This document shows positions 50,867-58,635 of a DNA stretch of 64,000 nt, in pieces. Source of the stretch: Thioalbus denitrificans (GTDB lineage: Bacteria; Pseudomonadota; Gammaproteobacteria; DSM-26407); assembly GCF_003337735.1 (NCBI RefSeq), contig NZ_QPJY01000002.1:62001-126000 (forward strand), in the 5' to 3' direction. A model generated the notes under the pieces. It was given only the letters and a program-made list of their open reading frames with translations. It was not told where the DNA came from and ran no database searches. How positions within the stretch are numbered: position 1 is the first letter of the stretch; each line of letters starts with the position of its first letter. Both the position numbers and the translations under genes were made by a program.

Positions 50867-51645
50867 TCGTTCTCATCTACCTCATCTATCTCTTCACCCC
50901 CATTGCGCTGCTGTTCATCGGCTCCTTCGGCGAGTACTGGACCAATACCCTGATGCCCACCGGCCTCACCGGCAACTGGTATGTCGAGGTCTACAACGAC
51001 CCCAGCTTCCAGCGCGCCTTCATGGTGAGCCTCCGGGTGACGCTGGCCTGCTGCGCTATCGTCACGCTGGTGACCACGCCGCTGGCCTACGCCCTCTACA
51101 ACAGCGCCGCCCGGGGAGTGAACTTCGCCGTGCGCCTGGTGGCCCTGCTGCCCATCGCCGCACCGCCGCTGGTGCTCGGCTTCGGCTTCATCCTGGTCTT
51201 CTCCAGCGACGCGCTGCCCTATCTCGGCAGCACCTGGCTGCTAGTGCTGGGCCACGTGGTGCTCACGATTCCCTACCTGCTGCAGACCCTGGTCTCCGAC
51301 ATGCGCCATCTGAAACTCGCCCAGCTCGAGATCTCCGCCGAGTCCCTGGGCGCCAGCTTCCGCCAGCGGTTCTTCGACGTGGTCCTGCCGACCCTGCGCC
51401 ACAGCCTCGCCTCGGGGCTCATCATGGTGGCGGCGCTCTCCATCGGCGAGTTCCAGCTCTCCAACCTCATCGCCGGGTTCCTCAGCCGCCCCTACCCGGT
51501 GGTGTTGCTGCAGGCCTTCTACGGCGCCACCGGGTTCGCCTGCGCCGCCACCGTGGTGCTGCTGGCGCTGGCCCTGCTGGCGGCGGCGGGCGGGGCGCTC
51601 ACCGCGCGCTCGGCCTCGCGGGTGCGGGGAGGCCAGCCGGCATGA
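50863..51645 (+). CDS. ABC transporter permease (importer, second of two)
   Basis: A 260-residue permease with the N-terminal helix IVLIYLIYLFTPIALLFIGSF, then five more. The EAA-like loop is in LEISAESLGASFRQRFFDVVLPTLRH, which docks the ATPase. It resembles PotC/ThiP-type permeases for iron, putrescine or aminoethylphosphonate. The gene starts within the TIGR00725 stop and ends coupled to the ATPase by 4 bp. Confidence 0.88.
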   Translation: MIVLIYLIYLFTPIALLFIGSFGEYWTNTLMPTGLTGNWYVEVYNDPSFQRAFMVSLRVTLACCAIVTLVTTPLAYALYNSAARGVNFAVRLVALLPIAAPPLVLGFGFILVFSSDALPYLGSTWLLVLGHVVLTIPYLLQTLVSDMRHLKLAQLEISAESLGASFRQRFFDVVLPTLRHSLASGLIMVAALSIGEFQLSNLIAGFLSRPYPVVLLQAFYGATGFACAATVVLLALALLAAAGGALTARSASRVRGGQPA

Positions 51646-52703
51646 GCGTGCAGCTGGTGGGCGTGAACTTCACCTACCCCGGCGCCGGCGCCGGGGTGTT
51701 CGATGTCAACCTCGAGATCCAGCCCGGCGAGCTGGTGGCCTGCATCGGCGCCAGCGGATCGGGCAAGACCACGCTGCTGAAGATGGTTGCCGGGTTCGAG
51801 TTCCCCGACCGCGGCCAGGTGATCATCGACGGGCTCGACGTCACCCGGCTGCGGCCCCGCGAGCGCCAGCTCGGGGTGGTGTTCCAGAACTACGCCCTGT
51901 TCCCCCTCATGACCGCCACCGACAACGTGGCCTACCCCCTCAAGGTGCGCCACGTGGCCCGGGAGGAGCGGCTGCGGCGCGCCCGGGAGACGCTGCAACG
52001 GGTGGGGCTGGCCCAGTTCGCCGATCGCTATCCCGGCACCCTGTCAGGCGGGCAGCAGCAGCGCGTGGCCCTGGCCCGCGCCCTGGTGTTCCAGCCCAAG
52101 GCATTGCTCCTCGACGAACCGCTGTCGGCCCTGGACGCGGCACTGCGTCCCCTGATGAGGGACGAGATCCGGCGCCTGCAGCGCGAGCACGGCATCGCCG
52201 CGCTGCATATCACCCATGACCAGGAGGAGGCGCTTTCCATGGCCGACCGGGTGGCGGTGATGGAGGCCGGGCGGCTGGTCCAGGTGGCCACCCCCACCGA
52301 GATCTACGACCGGCCGGCCACCCGTTCCATCGCCGCCTTCGTCGGCCAGGCCAACCTCTGGGACGGCCACAGCGTCGGTGGCGATGGGGTGGAGCTGCCC
52401 CTGGGGCTGCTGAAGCTGCCGCCCCACGATCTGCCCGAGCGAACACCCGTCACCGTCCTGGTGCGGCCGGAAAATGTGGTCGTCGGGCCGGCGCCGGACG
52501 GCATCAACGAGTTTTCCTGCAGGGTCACCCGGGATCGCTTCCTCGGGTCCCTGCGCCGCTACGACGCGGAAATCCGGGGCGGGACCGTGCTCGGCGAGAC
52601 CAGCGCCCGCGCTGTCATCGAACGGATACACATCCCGCCCCAGAATATCCAGCTCATCCCCGCTGGACCCCACGACAAACCGTTGGAGGAGAAGCAACCA
52701 TGA
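51642..52703 (+). CDS. ABC transporter ATP-binding protein
   Basis: A 353-residue ATPase of the PotA/FbpC type. Walker A GASGSGKTTLLK, Q-loop VVFQNYALFP, signature LSGGQQQRVALARALV, Walker B LLLDEPLSALD and His-loop LHITHDQEEALSM are intact. A C-terminal TOBE domain follows from about 240 (TVLVRPENVVVGPAPDG). It powers the neighbouring permeases. Coupled on both sides by 4 bp overlaps. Confidence 0.94.
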   Translation: MSVQLVGVNFTYPGAGAGVFDVNLEIQPGELVACIGASGSGKTTLLKMVAGFEFPDRGQVIIDGLDVTRLRPRERQLGVVFQNYALFPLMTATDNVAYPLKVRHVAREERLRRARETLQRVGLAQFADRYPGTLSGGQQQRVALARALVFQPKALLLDEPLSALDAALRPLMRDEIRRLQREHGIAALHITHDQEEALSMADRVAVMEAGRLVQVATPTEIYDRPATRSIAAFVGQANLWDGHSVGGDGVELPLGLLKLPPHDLPERTPVTVLVRPENVVVGPAPDGINEFSCRVTRDRFLGSLRRYDAEIRGGTVLGETSARAVIERIHIPPQNIQLIPAGPHDKPLEEKQP

Positions 52704-53767
52704 AACTGCGCAAGCTGATCCTCGGTGCCGGACTGGCGCTGCTGCCGATCCTGGCCACCGCCTTCGAAGGGCCGGAAATGTATCCCGGCGAACAGGAGCT
52801 CTACTCCGCCGCCGCCAAGGAGGGCCTGGTGGTGAGCTTCGATACCGGCCCCACCTGGGCCAACTGGGCCAAGCAGTTCAAGGCCTTCAAGGCCCGCTAC
52901 CCCGAGGTGGAGATCGTCTACAACGACCTCGGCTCGGCCGCCACCGTGGTGGCCCTGGACAAGTCCCGCAACCGGCCCCAGGCCGATACCGCCTACTACT
53001 TCGCCGCCTCCGCGGTGGATGCGCAGGGCAAGGGGCTGCTGGCCCCGTTCAAGCCGGTGAACTTCGAGCGGCTGCCGGAGGTGTTCCGGGCGCCCGACGG
53101 CGAGTGGTTCACCATCCACCAGCTGGTGATCGCCTTCATCGTCAACAAGAAGCTGGTGCAGAACGTGCCGGAGTCCTGGGCCGACCTGCTCAAGCCCGAG
53201 TACAAGAACAGCATCGTCTACCTCGACCCCCGGTCCACCGGCGTGGGACAGGTGCTCAGCTTCGCCGCCAACTTCGGCAACGGCGGCGACATGGACAACG
53301 TCAAGCCGGGCATCGACTACCTGACCCGCCTGCACAAGGCCGGCAACGTGCTGCGCACCGAGGGCACCACGCCCTACGCGAAGTTCGTCAAGGGCGAGAT
53401 CCCCATCTGGATCTCCTACGAGAACGACGGGCTGAAGGCGAAGTACGTGGACGGCATGGGTGACGAGGTGGCGGTGGTGATTCCGAAGGAGGCCAGCGTG
53501 GCCGCCCCCTACGCCATCAGCATGGTGAAGAACGGTCCCAACCCCAATGCCGCGAAGCTGTGGCTCAACTGGACCCTTTCCGACCAGGGTCAGCAGATCT
53601 TCGCCGAAGGGTTCGTGCGCCCGTCGGTCCCCGGCATCGAGCTGCCGGCGGACGTGGCGGAGAAGATGCCACCGGCACCGCAGGTGCTCCCGCTCGACCT
53701 GCAGAAGGCGGCGGCGCGCAAGACCGACATCGACGAGGGCTGGGCCAAGGGAGTGCTCGGGAAGTAG
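52700..53767 (+). CDS. ABC transporter periplasmic substrate-binding protein
   Basis: A 355-residue receptor with a signal peptide (LILGAGLALLPILATAF). The mature part has KEGLVVSFDTGPTWANWAKQF, YPEVEIVYNDLGSAATVVALDKSR and YLDPRSTGVGQVLSFAANFG, features of the type-2 class that binds iron, aminoethylphosphonate or small organic ions (FbpA/PhnS-like). The substrate is undetermined. The expected twin Tyr iron ligands near the C terminus are not evident, so ferric iron is not favoured. Confidence 0.85.
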   Translation: MKLRKLILGAGLALLPILATAFEGPEMYPGEQELYSAAAKEGLVVSFDTGPTWANWAKQFKAFKARYPEVEIVYNDLGSAATVVALDKSRNRPQADTAYYFAASAVDAQGKGLLAPFKPVNFERLPEVFRAPDGEWFTIHQLVIAFIVNKKLVQNVPESWADLLKPEYKNSIVYLDPRSTGVGQVLSFAANFGNGGDMDNVKPGIDYLTRLHKAGNVLRTEGTTPYAKFVKGEIPIWISYENDGLKAKYVDGMGDEVAVVIPKEASVAAPYAISMVKNGPNPNAAKLWLNWTLSDQGQQIFAEGFVRPSVPGIELPADVAEKMPPAPQVLPLDLQKAAARKTDIDEGWAKGVLGK

Positions 53768-53773
53768 GCGGAG

Positions 53774-54613
53774 ATGCTGGCGAACTCACGCCGGAAGCAG
53801 GTGCGGCTGGTGCTGCTGGCCGCGCCTGGTTCCTTCATCATCCTGCTGTTCTTCGTGCTGCCGCTGGTGGTGGTCTCGGCCGAGGCCTTCACCACCAGCG
53901 GGGCCTTCATGCGGGTGTTCAGCGACTCGCTGTTCTGGCGCGGGCTGTGGGGAACCATCGTCCTCAGCCTCACCGCCGCCAGCCTGTCGCTGCTGGCCGG
54001 CTTCGGCGTCTCCTACCAGCTCGCCCGCATGTCGGAGGCCCGGCGAACGGCGCTGATGTTCTTCATCTCCCTGCCGCTCACCTTCTCCGGCCTCATCGTG
54101 GCCTACGGCTTCATTCTCGCCTTCGGCCGGGCCGGGTTCGTGACACTGGTGCTGGAGCACTTCGGGCTGGTGGACGCGGCCCATTTCGCCGGCTTCATCT
54201 ACAGCCCCACGGGGCTCGCCTTCGCCTACTGCTACTACCTGATCCCGCGGGTGGTGCTGGTGCTGCTGCCGGTGCTGCTCAACTTCGAGCACCAGCAGAT
54301 CCTGGCGGCCCAGTCGCTGGGCGCGGGTCGCCTGCGGGCCATGTGGGACGTGCTCATCCCGGCCACGCTGCCGAGCGCGGTGGTGGCCTTCTGCCTGGTG
54401 GCGGCGGTGGCGTTCGGCGCCTATGGCACGGCGCTCGCGCTGGTGGGCACGCAGGTGAACATCCTGCCCCTGCTGCTCTACAGCAAGGTGTCCGACGTGG
54501 GTTCCGACTTTCCCGCCGCGGCGGCGCTGTCGGTGGTGCTGCTGGCCGGCTGTACCCTCATCATGGCCGTGGGCGAGATGTACGCCACCCGCCGCACCGA
54601 GCGTCATCGCTGA
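53774..54613 (+). CDS. ABC transporter permease (first of two)
   Basis: A 279-residue permease with six helices: FIILLFFVLPLVVVSAEAF, TIVLSLTAASLSLLAGFGVSYQLA, FFISLPLTFSGLIVAYGFIL, and the docking loop QILAAQSLGAGRLRAMWDVLIPATLPS. It pairs with the permease at 50863. Having one permease at each end of the operon, with ATPase and receptor between, is an uncommon order for this type. Starts 6 bp after the receptor stop. Confidence 0.88.
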   Translation: MLANSRRKQVRLVLLAAPGSFIILLFFVLPLVVVSAEAFTTSGAFMRVFSDSLFWRGLWGTIVLSLTAASLSLLAGFGVSYQLARMSEARRTALMFFISLPLTFSGLIVAYGFILAFGRAGFVTLVLEHFGLVDAAHFAGFIYSPTGLAFAYCYYLIPRVVLVLLPVLLNFEHQQILAAQSLGAGRLRAMWDVLIPATLPSAVVAFCLVAAVAFGAYGTALALVGTQVNILPLLLYSKVSDVGSDFPAAAALSVVLLAGCTLIMAVGEMYATRRTERHR

Positions 54614-54641
54614 GTCCGGCCGCAGTCCTCCGTTCCCGCGC

Positions 54642-55565
54642 TCATCCCCGCATCCGGGCCTGCAGGGCCAGCCGCGCACCGGCGAAGGCGTGGGGCATGG
54701 CCGGTGTGTTGTGGGCGATGCCCATCCGTCCCAGCCGATCAACCGCGATGAGTCCCACGTCACCCTTGAACAAGCTGCCCATGCGTGCCAGCACGGTGGC
54801 GACGGCGGCCTGGGCATGGTGTCCGCCGGCGAGCATTTCGCAGACGGCCCGCGTGGTGCCGAAGCGCAGCATCAGCTCGCCCTGGCCGGTGGCCGAGGCC
54901 GCGCCGTGGCTGCCGGCACAGTTGCCCGCCCCGGGCACCGGGGAGTCGCCGACCCGTCCCGGCAGCTTGAGGGTCAGCCCGCCGGTGGAGGTGGCCGCCG
55001 CGAATCCCCCCCGGGTATCCAGCGCCACCGCGCCCACGGTGCCGCGGGTGAGGGTGTCCGCGTCGGGTTCCGTCGCCGTCGGCAGGTCCTCGCCACGCTC
55101 CCGGGCGGCCAGCCGCCGCTGCCGGTCCGCGCGCCGCTCCGGCGTGACCGGGTCGTAGTCCTCGAACCCCTGTGCGCGGGCGAAGCGCAGGGCGCCGTCG
55201 CCGGCCAGCAGCACGTGGGGGGTGGCCTCCATCACCCGCCGCGCGACGAGCACCGGGTTGCGCACCCGGCGCAGCGCGGCCACGTTGCCGCTGCGCAGTC
55301 CCTCGCCCACCATCACGCCCGCGTCGAGCTCGGCCTCGCCCTCGCTGTTCAGGGCCGCCCCGGTCCCGGCGTTGAACAGGGGGTTGTCCTCGAGCAGGCA
55401 GACGGCGGCGATCACCGCCTCCAGCGCGGGTTCACCGTCGGCGAGACGGGCCAGGCCCGCCGCCGCCGCACGGCGGACCCCGTCCAGGACCTCGGCCTCC
55501 GGCTGCCCGGACCACTTGCCCGCACCGCCATGGACGACGATGGCATAGGCTGGGTGTGAGTGCAT
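54642..55565 (-). CDS. Isoaspartyl peptidase / L-asparaginase (plant type, Ntn hydrolase)
   Basis: A 307-residue Ntn-hydrolase of the IaaA class, made as a precursor that cuts itself to expose a threonine nucleophile. The nucleophile lies in TLTRGTVGAVALDTRGGFAAATSTGG, within the consensus. The alpha chain begins YAIVVHGGAGKW, with EAVIAAVCLLEDNPLFNAGTGAALN. The beta chain has GRVGDSPVPGAGNCAG and SATGQGELMLRF. It removes isoaspartyl dipeptides. The ATG at 55565 follows GAGGAG. Confidence 0.93.
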   Translation of the reverse strand: MHSHPAYAIVVHGGAGKWSGQPEAEVLDGVRRAAAAGLARLADGEPALEAVIAAVCLLEDNPLFNAGTGAALNSEGEAELDAGVMVGEGLRSGNVAALRRVRNPVLVARRVMEATPHVLLAGDGALRFARAQGFEDYDPVTPERRADRQRRLAARERGEDLPTATEPDADTLTRGTVGAVALDTRGGFAAATSTGGLTLKLPGRVGDSPVPGAGNCAGSHGAASATGQGELMLRFGTTRAVCEMLAGGHHAQAAVATVLARMGSLFKGDVGLIAVDRLGRMGIAHNTPAMPHAFAGARLALQARMRG

Positions 55566-55597
55566 GGCGCTGCTCCTCGAGTCCTGCGGACACCGGT

Positions 55598-57403
55598 TCA
55601 GCGGCGGCCGGCGCGGTTCCTGATACGGGATTCCAGTTGCCGGATGACGGCGTCCAGGCCGGTGCGTTCGGGGTTGATGGCCCGGGCCAGGCGATAGTAT
55701 TTCACCGCCTGCTCCCACTGGCCGCGGGATTCGGCGTTCCGCCCCCACAGTGCGTAGCGTTCGCTGATGCCCGCCAGGCCCGCACGCGCGCCGGGATGGT
55801 CGGGCACCAGCTGCAGCACCCGCAGATAGCTGGCATAGGCGTTGTCACCCGGCGGCCGGGTGAAACGACGGGCCTGCTCGTGGGCCGCCGCCTCGGCCAT
55901 CAGCTCCGCCACCCGCCGGGGGATATCCACCGCTTCGGCAGGCTGCGGGGTGGCGGCTCCGGCGGGGAGTGCGCCGGCCGCCTCGAATGCGGGTGGCGCA
56001 GCTGTGCCGGCAGCGGTTGTTTCCCCGGTCACGGCGGTCGGCGGTTGCGGTCGCTTCACCGCGGGCGTCTCCGTGACTCCGGCATCGGTCGGCCGTGTCG
56101 GGGTGGCGCCAACCGCGACGGATCCAGACCCCGCGGCGTCGGGAGCGGCCGTGGCCAATGGGCCCTCGGCCTCCGCTTCCCGCGTGCCCGTGCCGTTCCC
56201 GGCCGACACCGGTGCTGCCGGCGCCGGGGTGCGGTCGAGTACGCTGCCGGCCATCGTCGCGGGGTGTCCGGAGGGCGCGGGGTGCCGCCACACCGTCACC
56301 GCGACGATCACCGCGATGCCGAGAAAGGCGATCCCGGCGAGGAGGGCGCCCGGGGGAAAGCGTGTCGCCTCCGCGGGGGGTGCCTCGCCGGCGATCTGCG
56401 CGGCGGTGATCGCGGCCGGCAGCGCCCCGGCAGCCGGAGCGGACGGGGAGGAATCCGGCGCCTTTCCGCCGGCGGTGGGCGTTTCCGGCGCGGCAGGAGC
56501 CGGCGTGAGGGCGCGGGCCTCCGCGACTGGCGTAAGCTCGCGCAGGGCGCGCGCCTCCTCCAGAGCGGCGCTGGCGGCACGCTCCAGCTCGGTGCCCCGC
56601 TGCTGCAGCCGTTCGAGGCGCCGTTCCAGGGCGCTGCACTCGGCCCGGTAGTCGCTCACATCCTCCAGCGTGGCGACAAGGGGGATGACGCTTCCGCCGC
56701 TGGCGATGCGCAGGCGCAGCGCCGTGGCAGGCGTTCCCGCGCGCTGCGGCTGCAGTTCGACGCAGTGGCCGGCGGCCGGCGCCCGCAGCAGCGGCTCCAG
56801 CCGGTCGCGGTCTGCGGCCAGGCCGGGCAGCTCCCACAGGGCCCGGCCCTCCGGGTCGCCCTCCAGCAGCGCCAGCAGTTCACGGGCCCGGGGGTTGGAG
56901 CGGGTGATGCGCCCCCCGGCATCGAGCAGCAGCAGGCCCACCGGCAGGTGTTCGAGCGCCGGGTCGGCCCCGGCCACTCCGTGGCCGATGCCCAGCAGCC
57001 GGCCCACCGTCTCCACCAGGCGCAGGTACCCGGATTCGCTCTTCTCCACGCGCGCCGTGTAGCTGTCGTCGTCGGCGCCCCCGCCGCCCGGGGTCGTGCT
57101 GAAGAGCACGACGGGGCAGTCGGGAAACACCCGCCGCAGCGTGTCCCGGATCGAGCGGCCGCTGCTCCAGCCGAGATCGCGCTCTGTTATCACCAGTTCC
57201 AGGCCACCGCGGGCCAGGTGCTCGGCGAAGGTGGCCGCATCCTGCGCCTCGAGCACCTCGCAGCCGCCGAACTGCCGTTGCAGCAGCATGACCGTCAGGC
57301 TTCGTTCGGCCGCGATAGCGTCCACCACCAGCACGCGTGGGGGCCGGGGCGGATCGGATTCCCCCCCCGGAGAACGGATCGGTCTCAGCGCCGGCTGACC
57401 CAT
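55598..57403 (-). CDS. Receiver-PAS membrane protein with periplasmic TPR-like end
   Basis: A 601-residue protein of unusual build. Residues 22-125 look like a receiver domain (PRVLVVDAIAAERSLTVMLL; the presumed phospho-acceptor region reads LELVITERDLGWSSG and the Lys region is not clear). Residues 150-255 are PAS-like (EHLPVGLLLLDAGGRITRSN). A coiled coil (ECSALERRLERLQQRGTELERA) is followed by one membrane helix (GALLAGIAFLGIAVIVAVTV), then a long Ala/Pro/Thr-rich linker and a C-terminal TPR-like part (YASYLRVLQLVPDHPGARAGL to WEQAVKYYRLARAINPERT). It thus links cytoplasmic sensing to the periplasm. It overlaps the PilZ-SPOR gene by 19 bp. Confidence 0.75.
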   Translation of the reverse strand: MGQPALRPIRSPGGESDPPRPPRVLVVDAIAAERSLTVMLLQRQFGGCEVLEAQDAATFAEHLARGGLELVITERDLGWSSGRSIRDTLRRVFPDCPVVLFSTTPGGGGADDDSYTARVEKSESGYLRLVETVGRLLGIGHGVAGADPALEHLPVGLLLLDAGGRITRSNPRARELLALLEGDPEGRALWELPGLAADRDRLEPLLRAPAAGHCVELQPQRAGTPATALRLRIASGGSVIPLVATLEDVSDYRAECSALERRLERLQQRGTELERAASAALEEARALRELTPVAEARALTPAPAAPETPTAGGKAPDSSPSAPAAGALPAAITAAQIAGEAPPAEATRFPPGALLAGIAFLGIAVIVAVTVWRHPAPSGHPATMAGSVLDRTPAPAAPVSAGNGTGTREAEAEGPLATAAPDAAGSGSVAVGATPTRPTDAGVTETPAVKRPQPPTAVTGETTAAGTAAPPAFEAAGALPAGAATPQPAEAVDIPRRVAELMAEAAAHEQARRFTRPPGDNAYASYLRVLQLVPDHPGARAGLAGISERYALWGRNAESRGQWEQAVKYYRLARAINPERTGLDAVIRQLESRIRNRAGRR

Positions 57404-58404
57404 GCTCCCTCCAGACCGAGGCGCTCCTGGTAGTCACGGGCCTTGACGCTGGCCGCCTCGGCGTCGGGGAAGCCCGGTACGCTGACCCGCCACAGGGTCT
57501 GGTCGGCGCGGGTGACCGGCCTCGGCTCGGCGGGAACCCCCCGGGCACGGGCGCGCTCGGCGAACGCCGCCGCAGCCTCCCGGTTGCCCAGGGTGATGAG
57601 ATTGATCTGCCAGGGACCGGCTGCGGGGGCGGGTTCGGATGCGGGGGACTCATCCGGTACGGGCGCCGCCGCCGTGGTGGAGGCCGGGCCGGTTTCCACC
57701 ACGGCGGCGGGTGCGGGCGTGGGCGGCCTCTCCGTTCCGGAACGCAGCTCGCCCATGGAGGCGGAGATGCTGTCCATCTGCCGGCCCATGTCGGCGAGCG
57801 TGCGGGTCAGCGCGACCAGTTCCGACTGGCGGCTGCGCAACTGCTCCAGCTCCGTGGACAGGGCGGCATAGGCCGTCTCCAGGTTGTCCAGCTCCTGGCG
57901 CATGCCGCCGGTGGTCAGCCACTGGCTCAACGCCAGCGCCAGGCCCAGGACGGCGATGGCCAGTACGGCGTAGAAGGCGGTACGTCCCGGCATGGCGTTC
58001 TCCTCCCGGGGTGGGGGCTGGGGCAGGGCAGGTCCGGTCGCGGCCGGATCCCGATCGACCGGAGCCGGTTCGCTCCGCAGCAGCCGCCCCATGAGCACCG
58101 GCTGGGGCTGATCGAACAGGACGCCGAGACCGCTGGGGGTCAGGTGGGTGACCCGGCCGCCGAGGGTGAAGTGCTCCGGCGTCTCGCCGTCACGCACCAG
58201 CAGGCGGACTTCCACCGTTTCGCCGTTCTCCGGCGGTGGCGGCTCATCGGCGTGTTGCGGCCCCCGGCTGACGGCGTACTCCAGGAACAGGCCGCCCGGG
58301 CTGACGTCCAGCACCCGGCAGCTGCGCGGGCGCAGTCCGGTGCGCAACAGCAGGACATTGAGGTGGGCTGGTACCCGGGGGTTACGGCGGCGTTCGTCGG
58401 GCAC
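57385..58404 (-). CDS. PilZ-transmembrane-SPOR protein
   Basis: A 339-residue protein. The N-terminal PilZ domain has the c-di-GMP-binding pair R6-R-N-P-R10 and D33-V-S-P-G-G38 (numbers from GTG 58404). Then a membrane helix (TAFYAVLAIAVLGLALALSQ), a short coiled coil (LDNLETAYAALSTELEQLRS) and a Pro-rich linker. It ends in a SPOR-like domain (WQINLITLGNREAAAAFAERARARG to LWRVSVPGFPDAEAASVKA), which binds septal peptidoglycan in known proteins. Start chosen as GTG 58404 with GGAG upstream rather than the TTG at 58497. The neighbouring gene overlaps it by 19 bp, so the two are probably partners. Confidence 0.82.
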   Translation of the reverse strand: MPDERRRNPRVPAHLNVLLLRTGLRPRSCRVLDVSPGGLFLEYAVSRGPQHADEPPPPENGETVEVRLLVRDGETPEHFTLGGRVTHLTPSGLGVLFDQPQPVLMGRLLRSEPAPVDRDPAATGPALPQPPPREENAMPGRTAFYAVLAIAVLGLALALSQWLTTGGMRQELDNLETAYAALSTELEQLRSRQSELVALTRTLADMGRQMDSISASMGELRSGTERPPTPAPAAVVETGPASTTAAAPVPDESPASEPAPAAGPWQINLITLGNREAAAAFAERARARGVPAEPRPVTRADQTLWRVSVPGFPDAEAASVKARDYQERLGLEGAWVSRR

Positions 58405-58577
58405 TCGGCAAGGCTCCAGGCTGGCTCTGGGTCGGACGGCGGGTGCCGCCTTCTTGTCCCTGAATCTTAACCGAAACCAACCCTGCCGTACCGCCAACCC
58501 CGTTGGACAACGCCGGCGCCACCGCCGTGGTGCGCCTCGGGTTGCCTGCGGCCGGCGGTGCGGGATGCGGAGCGGTT

Positions 58578-58607
58578 CCGGCCCGGCTGCGGTCGCAGCC
58601 GGGCCGG
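58578..58607. terminator. Strong stem-loop downstream of the FTR1 gene
   Basis: CCGGCCCGGCTGC pairs perfectly with GCAGCCGGGCCGG around a GGTC loop (13 bp). It is 29 bp past the stop of the cytochrome c-FTR1 gene on the minus strand. No U run follows, so it may protect the mRNA 3' end rather than terminate. Confidence 0.5.
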
Positions 58608-58635
58608 CGTCCTGGGGAGGGCCCGCGGTACGGGG

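Noticed and set aside
52700-53767. Ferric-iron binding protein (FbpA)
   Set aside because: The expected pair of tyrosine iron ligands is not visible, so the substrate was left open.
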